From contig JBLNDG010000009.1 in assembly GCA_050261415.1 (NCBI GenBank), forward strand, positions 1 to 38,545: a stretch of DNA of 38,545 bases, read 5' to 3'. Source of the DNA: JBLNDG01 sp050261415 (GTDB lineage: Bacteria; Bacillota; Clostridia; Lutisporales; Lutisporaceae). Shown piece after piece: positions 8,001-15,904 of this stretch. Below the pieces are notes generated by a model. That model saw only the letters and a list, made by a program, of their open reading frames with translations, was not told the origin of the DNA and searched no databases. Every line of letters begins with the position of its first letter. Positions within the stretch are counted from its first letter, which is position 1. The position numbers and the translations under genes are program-made.

Positions 8001-9278
8001 ATGTTTGTAGATAAAGCCAAAATATTCGTCAAAGCGGGAAACGGCGGAGACGGAAAGGTATCCTTCAGAAGAGAAAAGTATGTGCCCAATGGAGGCCCGG
8101 ATGGCGGGGACGGCGGAGACGGCGGGGACATAGTTTTTGAAGTTGACGAAAATATGAGAACCCTGATGGATTTCAGGTACAAGAGAAAGCATACCGCAGA
8201 GGACGGGGAACATGGCGGTGCCAATGATTCCTTTGGTAAGAGCGGGGAGGACTTGTACATAAAGATTCCTGCGGGTACAATCCTGAGAGATGCGGAAACA
8301 GGCGCCCTTTTGGGTGATTTGAAGCATACGGGGGATAAAGTCATTGTTGCTCACGGTGGTAAAGGCGGTAAAGGAAATGTGCATTTTACGACACCCACAC
8401 GGCAAGCGCCCAGATTTGCGCAGCCTGGGCAAAAAGGTGAGGAAAGATGGGTCGAAATGGAGTTGAAGCTCCTGGCTGATGTAGGTCTTGTAGGTTTTCC
8501 CAATGTCGGAAAGTCAACCTTTCTTTCCATAGTGACTTCGGCCAGACCAAAAATCGCAAACTATCACTTCACTACACTTGTTCCCAATCTTGGAGTAGTT
8601 GATTTGGGCGAGGGCAGAAGTTTTGTAATTGCTGATATTCCAGGACTTATAGAAGGTGCACATACCGGAGTAGGTCTTGGGCATGATTTTTTGAGACACG
8701 TGGAGAGGACAAAAGTAATTATTCATATTCTTGATGTATCAGGCTTAGAGGGGAGAGATCCCCTGGATGACTTTGAGAAAATAAATAAAGAATTGAAGCT
8801 GTACAGTGAAAAACTCGTTAATAAGCCGCAAATAGTAGCGTGCAATAAAATAGACATACCGGAGGCTGAAAAGAATTTTCAAAAGCTCAAAGAAGAGTTG
8901 GGCGGAAGGGGTTATGGGGTGTTTGCCATTTCTGCGGCTACAAGGCAGGGTATAGACCCTCTGATGGATAGGGTATACAATTTGTTGGAATCAGTAAAAG
9001 ATATAGAAGAACCAGTTGAAGAAATTCCAGAATTAGTGTATCATAAAAATACAAGTGAGAAGCCATTTACAGTCAGAAAGGAAAATGGAGCGTACATAGT
9101 AGAAGGGAGTCTTGTGGAACAGCTTCTGGCATCAGTGAATCTGGACGACAGCGACTCCATAAAGTACTTTCAAAAGGTTCTTAGAAAGAGGGGTATAGTT
9201 GATGAGTTGAGGCAGTTGGGTGTAAAAGACGGGGATACTGTAAAAATGCTGGATTTTGAATTTGAGTATTTTGAATGA
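8001..9278 (+). CDS. obg: GTPase Obg/CgtA
   Basis: A 425-aa GTPase that binds the 50S subunit and acts in ribosome assembly and stress control. It has a glycine-rich Obg fold (1-158), a G domain with GFPNVGKS (165-172), DIPG (212-215) and a NKID motif, and a C-terminal OCT domain (about 350-425) present in many Gram-positive Obg proteins. It follows the Spo0B-like gene by 26 nt. In Bacillus obg is also needed for phosphorelay activation of sporulation, which fits the pairing. Confidence 0.97.
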   Translation: MFVDKAKIFVKAGNGGDGKVSFRREKYVPNGGPDGGDGGDGGDIVFEVDENMRTLMDFRYKRKHTAEDGEHGGANDSFGKSGEDLYIKIPAGTILRDAETGALLGDLKHTGDKVIVAHGGKGGKGNVHFTTPTRQAPRFAQPGQKGEERWVEMELKLLADVGLVGFPNVGKSTFLSIVTSARPKIANYHFTTLVPNLGVVDLGEGRSFVIADIPGLIEGAHTGVGLGHDFLRHVERTKVIIHILDVSGLEGRDPLDDFEKINKELKLYSEKLVNKPQIVACNKIDIPEAEKNFQKLKEELGGRGYGVFAISAATRQGIDPLMDRVYNLLESVKDIEEPVEEIPELVYHKNTSEKPFTVRKENGAYIVEGSLVEQLLASVNLDDSDSIKYFQKVLRKRGIVDELRQLGVKDGDTVKMLDFEFEYFE

Positions 9279-9302
9279 TGAACTGGAGGTCAATTATTTA
9301 AA

Positions 9303-9488
9303 ATGAACTGCATGCACTGTGAAAATTGTAAACAGAACACCGCAACTTATTTCTGCTTGGCAAAGAACGAGATAATCATCAATGAAAATTATGTTCCAAA
9401 TAATGAAAAGAGCAGAGGCGGTTGGAAAAAGGGTGACCCTGGATACGAGACTCATCGACGCAAGCTTAAAAAAGAAGTAGAAGTCTAA
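9303..9488 (+). CDS. Small cysteine-rich protein of unknown function
   Basis: A 61-aa protein with four cysteines in its first 18 residues (C3, C6, C9, C18), suggesting a small metal site, followed by a basic, charged tail. GGAGGT at 9285-9290 lies 12 nt before the ATG, somewhat far. It sits between obg and yhbY on the same strand and ends just before a hairpin. I do not recognise the family. Confidence 0.6.
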   Translation: MNCMHCENCKQNTATYFCLAKNEIIINENYVPNNEKSRGGWKKGDPGYETHRRKLKKEVEV

Positions 9489-9499
9489 TTTAAAAAGAT

Positions 9500-9521
9500 G
9501 GCAGACGAAAGTCTGCCTTTT
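9500..9521 (+). terminator. Short hairpin, possible weak terminator
   Basis: GGCAGAC (9500-9506), GAAA loop, GTCTGCC (9511-9517), then TTTTAAA. The stem is short but GC-rich with a stable tetraloop and the U run is brief, so read-through into yhbY is likely. Confidence 0.55.
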
Positions 9522-9543
9522 AAACATAATGGAGGAATATACG

Positions 9544-9834
9544 ATGTTGACAAGCAAACAGCGGGCTTATTTGAGGGGCTTAGCCAACACCATTGAGCCG
9601 ATTTTTCTCATTGGTAAAGGCGGCATAAATGACAATATGATAGGTGACATAGATGCTGCTTTGAAAGCAAGGGAGCTTATCAAGGTAAAGATATTGAACA
9701 ACAGCATGGCCGACGTAAAGGAAGCCAGCAACGAAATCGCAGAAAGAACCGGAGCTGATGTTGTACAGGTTATCGGCGGCAAATTCGTATTATACAGAAA
9801 GTCAGAGGAAAATCCGGCAATTATATTGCCTTAA
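9544..9834 (+). CDS. yhbY: CRM-domain RNA-binding protein YhbY
   Basis: A 96-aa single-domain protein of the CRS1/YhbY family, which associates with pre-50S particles. The core motif is IGKGGIND, and the ending QVIGGKFVLYRKS is typical. The start is the ATG at 9544 with GGAGG (9531-9535) 8 nt upstream; the ATG at 9529 overlaps that ribosome binding site. The context next to obg fits a ribosome assembly role. Confidence 0.93.
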   Translation: MLTSKQRAYLRGLANTIEPIFLIGKGGINDNMIGDIDAALKARELIKVKILNNSMADVKEASNEIAERTGADVVQVIGGKFVLYRKSEENPAIILP

Positions 9835-9850
9835 TAGGAGGAGTGGTATT

Positions 9851-9934
9851 TTGAAGAGGCAAGCAGTTGCTATTATTAGCATAATTGTAGTTATTGCACT
9901 TGTTTTGTCTATTATTGCACCACTGTTTAGCTAG
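9851..9934 (+). CDS. 27-residue single-span membrane peptide
   Basis: A TTG-started ORF of 28 codons encoding MKRQ followed by an unbroken hydrophobic stretch (AVAIISIIVVIALVLSIIA) and a short end PLFS. The ribosome binding site AGGAGGAG (9836-9843) is 7 nt upstream, as strong as any in the window, and a good terminator follows at 9994. Positive residues before the span predict the N-terminus inside. The layout recalls very short Firmicutes membrane peptides such as Prli42, but I cannot claim homology. Confidence 0.65.
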   Translation: MKRQAVAIISIIVVIALVLSIIAPLFS

Positions 9935-9993
9935 TGACTATGGATTATACCAGTACCTGCATAAGAAAGGTAATGGAAGCCGTTTAAGAGTGA

Positions 9994-10036
9994 CGTATTG
10001 GACAAGGTTCTAGTCCTTTGTCCGATACGGTTTTTT
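9994..10036 (+). terminator. Intrinsic terminator after the obg-yhbY group
   Basis: A long stem of CGTATTGGACAAGG with CCTTTGTCCGATACGG around a short loop, followed by TTTTTT. It ends transcription of the obg-yhbY-peptide unit. Confidence 0.9.
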
Positions 10037-10046
10037 CTATTATAAT
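10018..10046 (+). promoter_or_regulatory. Possible promoter of the malic enzyme gene
   Basis: TTGTCC at 10018-10023, 17-nt spacer, TATAAT at 10041-10046. The -35 lies in the descending arm of the preceding terminator. A perfect -10 at the right distance from the next gene supports it. Confidence 0.5.
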
Positions 10047-10081
10047 AAACAGATATAACAAACAGAAAGGCGGGTTTACCC

Positions 10082-11254
10082 ATGTCAATCTATGATGAAT
10101 CACTGAAATTCCATGAAAATGTGCGGGGAAAGCTTGAAGTTATTCCAAGGGTTGAAGTAAATACAGCAGAGGATATGAGCCTCGCATATACTCCAGGGGT
10201 TGCACAGCCGTGCCTCGAGATACAGAAAGACCCGGACAAGGCGTACATATATACAAGAAAATGGAATACTATCGCTATTGTTTCGGATGGGACTGCAGTT
10301 CTCGGGCTTGGAGACATCGGCGCCCTTTCCTCGCTTCCTGTAATGGAGGGAAAGGCTGTGCTGTTCAAGAGCTTCGGGGACGTAGATGCTTTTCCTATCG
10401 TAGTCAACTCGAAGGACACTGATGAGATAGTTGATACTATTGCAAGGATTTCGCCTTCCTTTGGAGGCATTAACCTTGAGGATATATCTGCACCCAGATG
10501 CTTTGAAATCGAGAGGAAACTCAAGGAACGCTGCGATATCCCCATATTCCATGACGACCAGCACGGGACAGCAGTCGTAGTGCTTGCAGGTATATTGAAT
10601 GCTTTGAAGCTTGTAAATAAAAAGCTTGCCGATATCAAGGTCGTTGTGAATGGAGCCGGAGCGGCAGGTAACTCTGTAACCAGGTTGCTTTTGTCTTCAG
10701 GAGTCAAAAACATAATACTATGCGACAGAAATGGTGCCTTATACAAGGGTATGGAGCAGAAGGACCCTGCAAAGCAGGAAATTGCAGAGCTGACAAACCC
10801 TGATAAGCTTAAGGGCACTCTGGCCGATGTATTGCCGGGGGCAGATGTATTTATAGGGGTTTCGGCACCGGGAACCTTGACCGGAGACATGGTGAAAACC
10901 ATGAGCAGGGATTCAATAGTATTTGCAATGGCAAATCCGACACCGGAGATTTTCCCTGATGAGGCCAAGAAAGCAGGGGTAAGAGTCATGGGAACAGGAA
11001 GATCCGATTACCCCAACCAGGTAAATAATGTGCTGGCTTTTCCGGGTATTTTCAGAGGAGCGCTGGATGCAAGAGCGAAGGATATAAATGAGGAAATGAA
11101 GGTAGCGGCAGCTTATGCCATAGCAGATTCAGTGCCTGAGAAAGAGCTGAATGAAAATAATATAATGCCAAAAGCCTTCGACAGGGAAGTACAGAAAAAA
11201 GTTGCACAGGCTGTCAGGGAAGCTGCAAAAAGAAGCGGTGTAGCGAGAGCATAG
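10082..11254 (+). CDS. NAD(P)-dependent malic enzyme
   Basis: A 390-aa short-form malic enzyme converting malate to pyruvate and CO2 with reduction of NAD(P). Recognisable parts are YTPGVAQPCLEI near the N-terminus, HDDQHGTAVV for metal and substrate binding, the Rossmann motif GAGAAGNS, and NPTPEI. It lacks the phosphotransacetylase-like domain of the MaeB type, so its length matches the bacterial short form. In clostridia it may serve the malate shunt to pyruvate or NADPH supply. It stands alone between a terminator and the aromatic operon promoter. Cofactor preference cannot be read here. Confidence 0.93.
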   Translation: MSIYDESLKFHENVRGKLEVIPRVEVNTAEDMSLAYTPGVAQPCLEIQKDPDKAYIYTRKWNTIAIVSDGTAVLGLGDIGALSSLPVMEGKAVLFKSFGDVDAFPIVVNSKDTDEIVDTIARISPSFGGINLEDISAPRCFEIERKLKERCDIPIFHDDQHGTAVVVLAGILNALKLVNKKLADIKVVVNGAGAAGNSVTRLLLSSGVKNIILCDRNGALYKGMEQKDPAKQEIAELTNPDKLKGTLADVLPGADVFIGVSAPGTLTGDMVKTMSRDSIVFAMANPTPEIFPDEAKKAGVRVMGTGRSDYPNQVNNVLAFPGIFRGALDARAKDINEEMKVAAAYAIADSVPEKELNENNIMPKAFDREVQKKVAQAVREAAKRSGVARA

Positions 11255-11333
11255 CATGTATGAGAAGCATATAGGGCTTGTAACAAATTCTGTTGCATTA
11301 TAATAAAATAGTAACAAATAATCAAAATAGCAG

Positions 11334-11361
11334 TTGACATCTTAAGTCTATATGGTATAAT
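11334..11361 (+). promoter_or_regulatory. Sigma-A promoter of the aromatic amino acid operon
   Basis: Perfect TTGACA (11334-11339) and perfect TATAAT (11356-11361) with a 16-nt spacer. Transcription would begin near 11368, giving a leader of almost 300 nt before aroF. Confidence 0.88.
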
Positions 11362-11419
11362 CGTTAACAATACATTGAAAATGCTCATCTTGAAATTTAT
11401 AGATGCGGAGATCTGTACA

Positions 11420-11650
11420 ATGAATGATTTATTAAGAAAGGGAATAAACGGAATATATTACTTTAGTTTTAACCTGGGCTATTATTTTAGCGCCGGTTAT
11501 TTTACATGCAAAAAAGAATATGTTCCTTTTCTTAATGAGTTGAAAGAATTTAAGTACATACTATATAGAAAACCTCTATATATGAAAAAGCACCGATTAC
11601 AAATAAGGCTCATTAGAGCCTTATTTTTTTTATTTATTTTATCAAATTAA
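11420..11650 (+). CDS. Phe/Tyr-rich leader ORF of the aro operon
   Basis: A 76-codon ORF starting at ATG 11420 with GGAG (11407-11410) 9 nt upstream. Codons 13-34 hold ten Phe or Tyr codons in 22 positions, in groups such as IYYFSF, GYYFSAGYF. This is what an attenuation leader peptide for aromatic amino acids would show. The ORF runs through the terminator hairpin (11602-11632) and stops 12 nt before aroF. It is longer than classic leader peptides, so translation may act by stalling at the aromatic codons, by coupling to aroF, or both. It may also be a small real protein. Upstream in-frame TTG 11375 has no ribosome binding site. Confidence 0.55.
   Translation: MNDLLRKGINGIYYFSFNLGYYFSAGYFTCKKEYVPFLNELKEFKYILYRKPLYMKKHRLQIRLIRALFFLFILSN
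11602..11632 (+). terminator. Attenuator terminator before aroF
   Basis: AATAAGGCTC (11602-11611), ATTA loop, GAGCCTTATT (11616-11625), then a long T run. It lies inside the transcribed leader, between promoter and aroF, so it must be regulated or leaky. GCCGGTTATTT at 11492-11502, inside the aromatic codon cluster, could pair with its left arm AAATAAGGC (11601-11609) apart from a GG bulge and so act as an antiterminator; that pairing is my inference. Confidence 0.85.
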
Positions 11651-11662
11651 AGGAGGATTATT

Positions 11663-12676
11663 ATGGTGATAGTATTAAGAGCAGACACACCAAGCAAAGA
11701 AGTTGAAAAAATCAAAGAAAGGATAGAAACAGGAGACTGCAAGGTAAATGTATCGAAGGGCAAGGAATATTACGTACTTGGCGTTATCGGAGACACTACC
11801 GGCATAGACGCAAGTGAAATTGAAGCAAATGAACATGTGGAAAAGGTAATGAAAGTCCAGCAGAGTTACAAGCTTGCAAACCGAATGTTCCATATGGATA
11901 ATTCTGTGATAAAGGTAGGAGCTAAGACTATCGGAGGGCAGGAACTGGCTGTAATAGCAGGCCCCTGCTCGGTAGAAAGTGAAGCTCAGATACTGGAGCT
12001 GGCAAGAACGGTAAAAGAATGCGGAGCAGGCTTTTTAAGAGGAGGCGCATTCAAACCCAGAACATCCCCGTACAGCTTCCAGGGCATGAAGCTTGAGGGG
12101 CTTGAGCTTTTGAAGCTCGCCGGGAAGGAAACCGGTCTTCCGATTGTTACAGAGATAATGTCGGCGGACATGATAGAGAGATTCGTAGAGGATGTGGATG
12201 TAATACAGGTTGGCGCGAGGAACATGCAGAACTTTGAGCTTTTAAAAGAGCTTGGAAGGACTAAAAAGCCTATACTTTTAAAGCGTGGGCTGTCTGCAAC
12301 AATAGAAGAGCTGCTTATGTCTGCAGAATATGTGATGTCTGAGGGAAACAGCAATGTAATACTTTGTGAAAGAGGTATAAGGACCTTTGAGACCTACACA
12401 AGAAATACCCTGGACCTGAGCGCGGTTCTGGCAATTAAAAAACTCAGCCACTTGCCTGTTATAGTTGACCCTAGCCATGCGGCCGGCTTGTGGTGGATGG
12501 TCGAACCTCTTGCAAAGGCAGCTGTAGCAGTTGGTGCTGATGGAATTATGATAGAAGTACACAATGATCCTGCAAATGCCAAGTGTGATGGGCAGCAATC
12601 CATTAAACCTGAGAGGTTCAGGGCATTAATGGAGGATTTGACAATCATGGCAGGCTCGCTGAGGAGAATTGTTTAG
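11663..12676 (+). CDS. aroF: DAHP synthase (3-deoxy-7-phosphoheptulonate synthase)
   Basis: A 337-aa first enzyme of the shikimate pathway, joining phosphoenolpyruvate and erythrose 4-phosphate. An N-terminal ferredoxin-like regulatory domain (about 1-70) is fused to the catalytic barrel, as in Thermotoga and many clostridia. Motifs include AGPCSVES, GGAFKPRTSPYSFQG, QVGARNMQN and VDPSHAAG. The regulatory domain usually gives feedback inhibition by Tyr or Phe, matching the leader ORF upstream. Start ATG follows AGGAGG. First structural gene of the operon. Confidence 0.97.
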   Translation: MVIVLRADTPSKEVEKIKERIETGDCKVNVSKGKEYYVLGVIGDTTGIDASEIEANEHVEKVMKVQQSYKLANRMFHMDNSVIKVGAKTIGGQELAVIAGPCSVESEAQILELARTVKECGAGFLRGGAFKPRTSPYSFQGMKLEGLELLKLAGKETGLPIVTEIMSADMIERFVEDVDVIQVGARNMQNFELLKELGRTKKPILLKRGLSATIEELLMSAEYVMSEGNSNVILCERGIRTFETYTRNTLDLSAVLAIKKLSHLPVIVDPSHAAGLWWMVEPLAKAAVAVGADGIMIEVHNDPANAKCDGQQSIKPERFRALMEDLTIMAGSLRRIV

Positions 12677-12688
12677 GAGGAGATTGAA

Positions 12689-13546
12689 TTGGAAGAAGGC
12701 GACTTTAGAAGAAATATCGCAGTAGTGGGCTTGGGGTTGATAGGCGGTTCCTTTGCAATGGCATTGAGAAAGCTTAAGGCCGGAAGAATATTTGGAATAG
12801 ATATAGATGAGAGTGTATTGGATAAAGCGATCAATTGCGGAGTAATAGATGAGGGCAGTATTGACGCCGGGGCAATATTGTGCAAGTCGGACCTGGTAAT
12901 AATTGCCCTCTATCCCCGGGATACGATTGAATTTATTAAAAATAATGCCGGTTTTTTCAAGTCAGGAGCCATTGTTACCGATACTTGTGGTATAAAGCAA
13001 CCGATAATTGATGCTGCAAAAAAGAACTTGCCGGAAAATGTGGAGTTTGTAGGCGGGCATCCGATGGCGGGCAATGAGTTCCAAGGCTTTGACGCTGCAT
13101 CCGGGGAGCTTTTTATTGACACTAATTATATTATCACACCCCATGAGTGTAACAGCGAAAAGGGAATAGCGGCTATAGAAAGCCTTGCTGCAGCAATAGG
13201 CTGCAAGTGTGTGACCAGGATAGGGGCAGAAGCCCATGACCGTATGATATCCTTTACCAGTCAGCTTCCCCATATGGTGGCAATTTTATTTGCAAACCTT
13301 GTAACAGGGGAGAAGGATATGAGCGCATTTACCGGACGCAGCTTCAGGGACGCTACCAGAGTGGCGGCACTAAACAAGGAGCTTTGGACTCAAATTTTCA
13401 GGATGAATAGTACGCATATTATTGATAGAATAGAAGATATGGAGAATATGCTGCAAAAATTGAAGAATGCTGTAAATGCTCAGGATGAAAACAGCCTCCG
13501 GATATTATTCGACAATGCCATCAAAGTGAAAAGGGAGATAGGGTAG
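12689..13546 (+). CDS. tyrA: Prephenate dehydrogenase
   Basis: A 285-aa enzyme oxidising prephenate to 4-hydroxyphenylpyruvate on the tyrosine branch. The NAD-binding motif is VVGLGLIGGS near residue 12, and the catalytic region contains GGHPMAGNE. The start is a TTG with AGGAGGAG upstream. No C-terminal ACT domain is present, so feedback control must sit elsewhere. It is 12 nt after aroF and directly abuts aroB. Confidence 0.95.
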   Translation: MEEGDFRRNIAVVGLGLIGGSFAMALRKLKAGRIFGIDIDESVLDKAINCGVIDEGSIDAGAILCKSDLVIIALYPRDTIEFIKNNAGFFKSGAIVTDTCGIKQPIIDAAKKNLPENVEFVGGHPMAGNEFQGFDAASGELFIDTNYIITPHECNSEKGIAAIESLAAAIGCKCVTRIGAEAHDRMISFTSQLPHMVAILFANLVTGEKDMSAFTGRSFRDATRVAALNKELWTQIFRMNSTHIIDRIEDMENMLQKLKNAVNAQDENSLRILFDNAIKVKREIG

Positions 13547-14614
13547 ATGAAAACTCTTGAGGTTTCAATAAAAAGCAGCAATAAAAAATATGAAATAAAA
13601 ATTGGAAAAAATGCTCTGAAAGGGCTTTATGAATATCTTGCAGGGAATTATAAGGATAAAAAGGCTGTAATAATTACTGATGATAATGTAAATAAGCTTT
13701 ACGGGACCCTGGTATATAAGGGTATAATTGAAGCAGGGCTGAACTGCACTCTTTTATCCGTCAGCCCCGGTGAAAAGAGCAAATCACTGGAAGTTCTTGC
13801 AGGAATATATGAAGCGCTTGCAGGCTTCAATATAAACAGGGGAGACATTATAATTGCATTAGGCGGCGGTGTTGTAGGTGATTTGGCGGGGTTTGCCGCA
13901 GCCACCTATTTGAGGGGCATATCGTATATTCAAGTTCCGACAACGTTACTGGCGCAGGTAGACAGCAGCATCGGCGGTAAAACCGCAGTTGACCTGCCCT
14001 GCGGGAAAAACCTGGTGGGAAGCTTTTACCAGCCTGAAATTGTATTTATAGATACCTCATTTCTCGCTACGCTGGAAGACAGGTATTTAAAAGACGGTAC
14101 GGCTGAAGTCATCAAATACGGATGTATAAAGGACAAGAGGCTCTTTGAAAGGCTTTTGAATTATGAAAAGCTGAAGCAATGCATTGAAGATATGGATGAG
14201 CTGGTATACACATGTTGCTCGATAAAAAGGGCAGTTGTGGAAGCGGATGAACTGGACAGAGGGGAAAGAATGCTCCTGAATTTCGGTCATACCATTGGCC
14301 ATGCAGTAGAGCAGTATTATAACTATGAGAAGTACACCCATGGGGAGGCTGTCGCAATGGGGATGGTCCAGATTACAAAAAGGAGTGAGGAAATGGGCCT
14401 GACAGAGAAAGGTTCTGCAGCAGCAATAGAGGAGGTTCTGATAAAATATGGCCTGCCACATCAAATTCCGGTAAAAGATAGAAAGGAACTTGTCAGAGCC
14501 ATGAAGCTGGATAAGAAATTCAATGGGGACAGCATCAGCATTGTTTTATTGAGTAAACTGGGGGCCGCCTTCACCAGGAAAGTAAAGATTGAAGAGCTGG
14601 AGAATTATTTATAG
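13547..14614 (+). CDS. aroB: 3-dehydroquinate synthase
   Basis: A 355-aa NAD- and zinc-dependent enzyme making 3-dehydroquinate, second step of the shikimate pathway. It has the nucleotide-binding GGGVVGDLAGF, QVPTTLLAQVDSSIGGK, and the zinc-ligand region NFGHTIGHAVE ... HGEAVAMGM. The length is normal. The ATG immediately follows the tyrA stop codon, implying coupled translation. Confidence 0.97.
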   Translation: MKTLEVSIKSSNKKYEIKIGKNALKGLYEYLAGNYKDKKAVIITDDNVNKLYGTLVYKGIIEAGLNCTLLSVSPGEKSKSLEVLAGIYEALAGFNINRGDIIIALGGGVVGDLAGFAAATYLRGISYIQVPTTLLAQVDSSIGGKTAVDLPCGKNLVGSFYQPEIVFIDTSFLATLEDRYLKDGTAEVIKYGCIKDKRLFERLLNYEKLKQCIEDMDELVYTCCSIKRAVVEADELDRGERMLLNFGHTIGHAVEQYYNYEKYTHGEAVAMGMVQITKRSEEMGLTEKGSAAAIEEVLIKYGLPHQIPVKDRKELVRAMKLDKKFNGDSISIVLLSKLGAAFTRKVKIEELENYL

Positions 14615-14626
14615 GGAGGTACGGTA

Positions 14627-15904
14627 ATGAAGGATGTGACTGTATATCCGGGAAGTCTTGCCGGGGAGATTCTCATACCTCCGTCGAAAAGTATGAGCCA
14701 TAGAGCGGTTATATGTGCCGGACTCTCAAATGGAATAAGTACGATAAATAATATTGGAATATCGCAGGATATTGAAGCAACCTGTGAAGCTATGAGAAGA
14801 CTGGGCATAACAGTTGAAAGAGAAGCCTCCTCACTAAGGATAAAGGGGAGTGCCGCTCCTGAACTGAAAAATTCCAGAATAAACTGCCATGAGTCAGGGT
14901 CTACATTACGATTCATTATACCAATTGCGGCTCTGACGGGTAAACCTGTTACATTCTACGGGGAAGGAAGACTGGTCGAAAGGTCTTTGACGCCTTATTT
15001 CAACATTTTTGAGAAGCAAGGAATAAAATATAAGACCAACTGCGGAAAATTGCCCCTCCATATAGATGGCAGACTAGTTCCCGGGGAGTTTGAGCTTGAG
15101 GGGAATATCAGCTCCCAGTTCATCAGCGGATTAATGTTTGCACTTCCGATTTTAGATGGGGATTCACGCATAACGGTAACTACCGAGCTTGAGTCAAAGC
15201 CATACATAGATCTGACAATGAAGGTTCTGGAGGATTTTTCCGTTCATATTGAGAACTGCGATTACAGGACCTTTATTATAAAGGGGAAGCAAAAGTATAT
15301 ATCGACAGACTATATTGTTCCCGGTGATTTCTCACAGGCTGCCTTCTGGCTGGCGGCAGGTGCATTGGGGTCGGAACTTGTATGCAAAGGCCTTGATATG
15401 GAATCACTCCAGGGGGATAAGTCGGTGGTGGACATAATAGGTAAAATGGGAGGAAAAATAGTTGCAGAGCTCGACACTGTCAGAACATTTCCATCTGATA
15501 CAAGAGGAATAACAATTGATGCCTCACAATGTCCGGATTTGGTACCGATATTGGCAGTGCTGGGAGCGTTAAGTGAGGGAAGAACAGAAATAATAAATGC
15601 CGGCCGGCTGCGCTTCAAGGAATCCGACAGGCTTAAAGCTGTAAGCAGCGAGCTTGGCAAGCTGGGGGCCTGCATTGCGGAAACCCGGGATGGTCTGGTT
15701 ATTGACGGTAGGAAAACTCTCCGGGGAGGAAGGGTCGAAAGCTGGAATGACCATAGAATTGCAATGGCCCTGGCAATAGCAGCCACAAGGTGTGAAGAGC
15801 CTGTTGCAATAAGTAACGCTTCCTGCGTGAAAAAGTCCTATCCTGATTTCTGGGTACATTATAAAGCATTGGGGGGAAGAATCGATGAGCGGAACATGGG
15901 GTAA
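14627..15904 (+). CDS. aroA: EPSP synthase (3-phosphoshikimate 1-carboxyvinyltransferase)
   Basis: A 425-aa enzyme adding enolpyruvate to shikimate 3-phosphate. PPSKSMSHRA near the N-terminus, ESGSTLRF, and RFKESDRL are the substrate-binding motifs, and WNDHRIAMALAI is near the C-terminus. GSTLRF in place of the GNAGTA-type segment suggests class II, which tends to tolerate glyphosate; this is inference. The gene overlaps aroC by 20 nt. Confidence 0.97.
   Translation: MKDVTVYPGSLAGEILIPPSKSMSHRAVICAGLSNGISTINNIGISQDIEATCEAMRRLGITVEREASSLRIKGSAAPELKNSRINCHESGSTLRFIIPIAALTGKPVTFYGEGRLVERSLTPYFNIFEKQGIKYKTNCGKLPLHIDGRLVPGEFELEGNISSQFISGLMFALPILDGDSRITVTTELESKPYIDLTMKVLEDFSVHIENCDYRTFIIKGKQKYISTDYIVPGDFSQAAFWLAAGALGSELVCKGLDMESLQGDKSVVDIIGKMGGKIVAELDTVRTFPSDTRGITIDASQCPDLVPILAVLGALSEGRTEIINAGRLRFKESDRLKAVSSELGKLGACIAETRDGLVIDGRKTLRGGRVESWNDHRIAMALAIAATRCEEPVAISNASCVKKSYPDFWVHYKALGGRIDERNMG

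Noticed and set aside
9301..9834. 9303 gene and yhbY as unrelated units split by a strong terminator
   Set aside because: The hairpin at 9500-9521 has only a short stem and a brief T run, so I treat it as weak and do not split the transcription unit on it.
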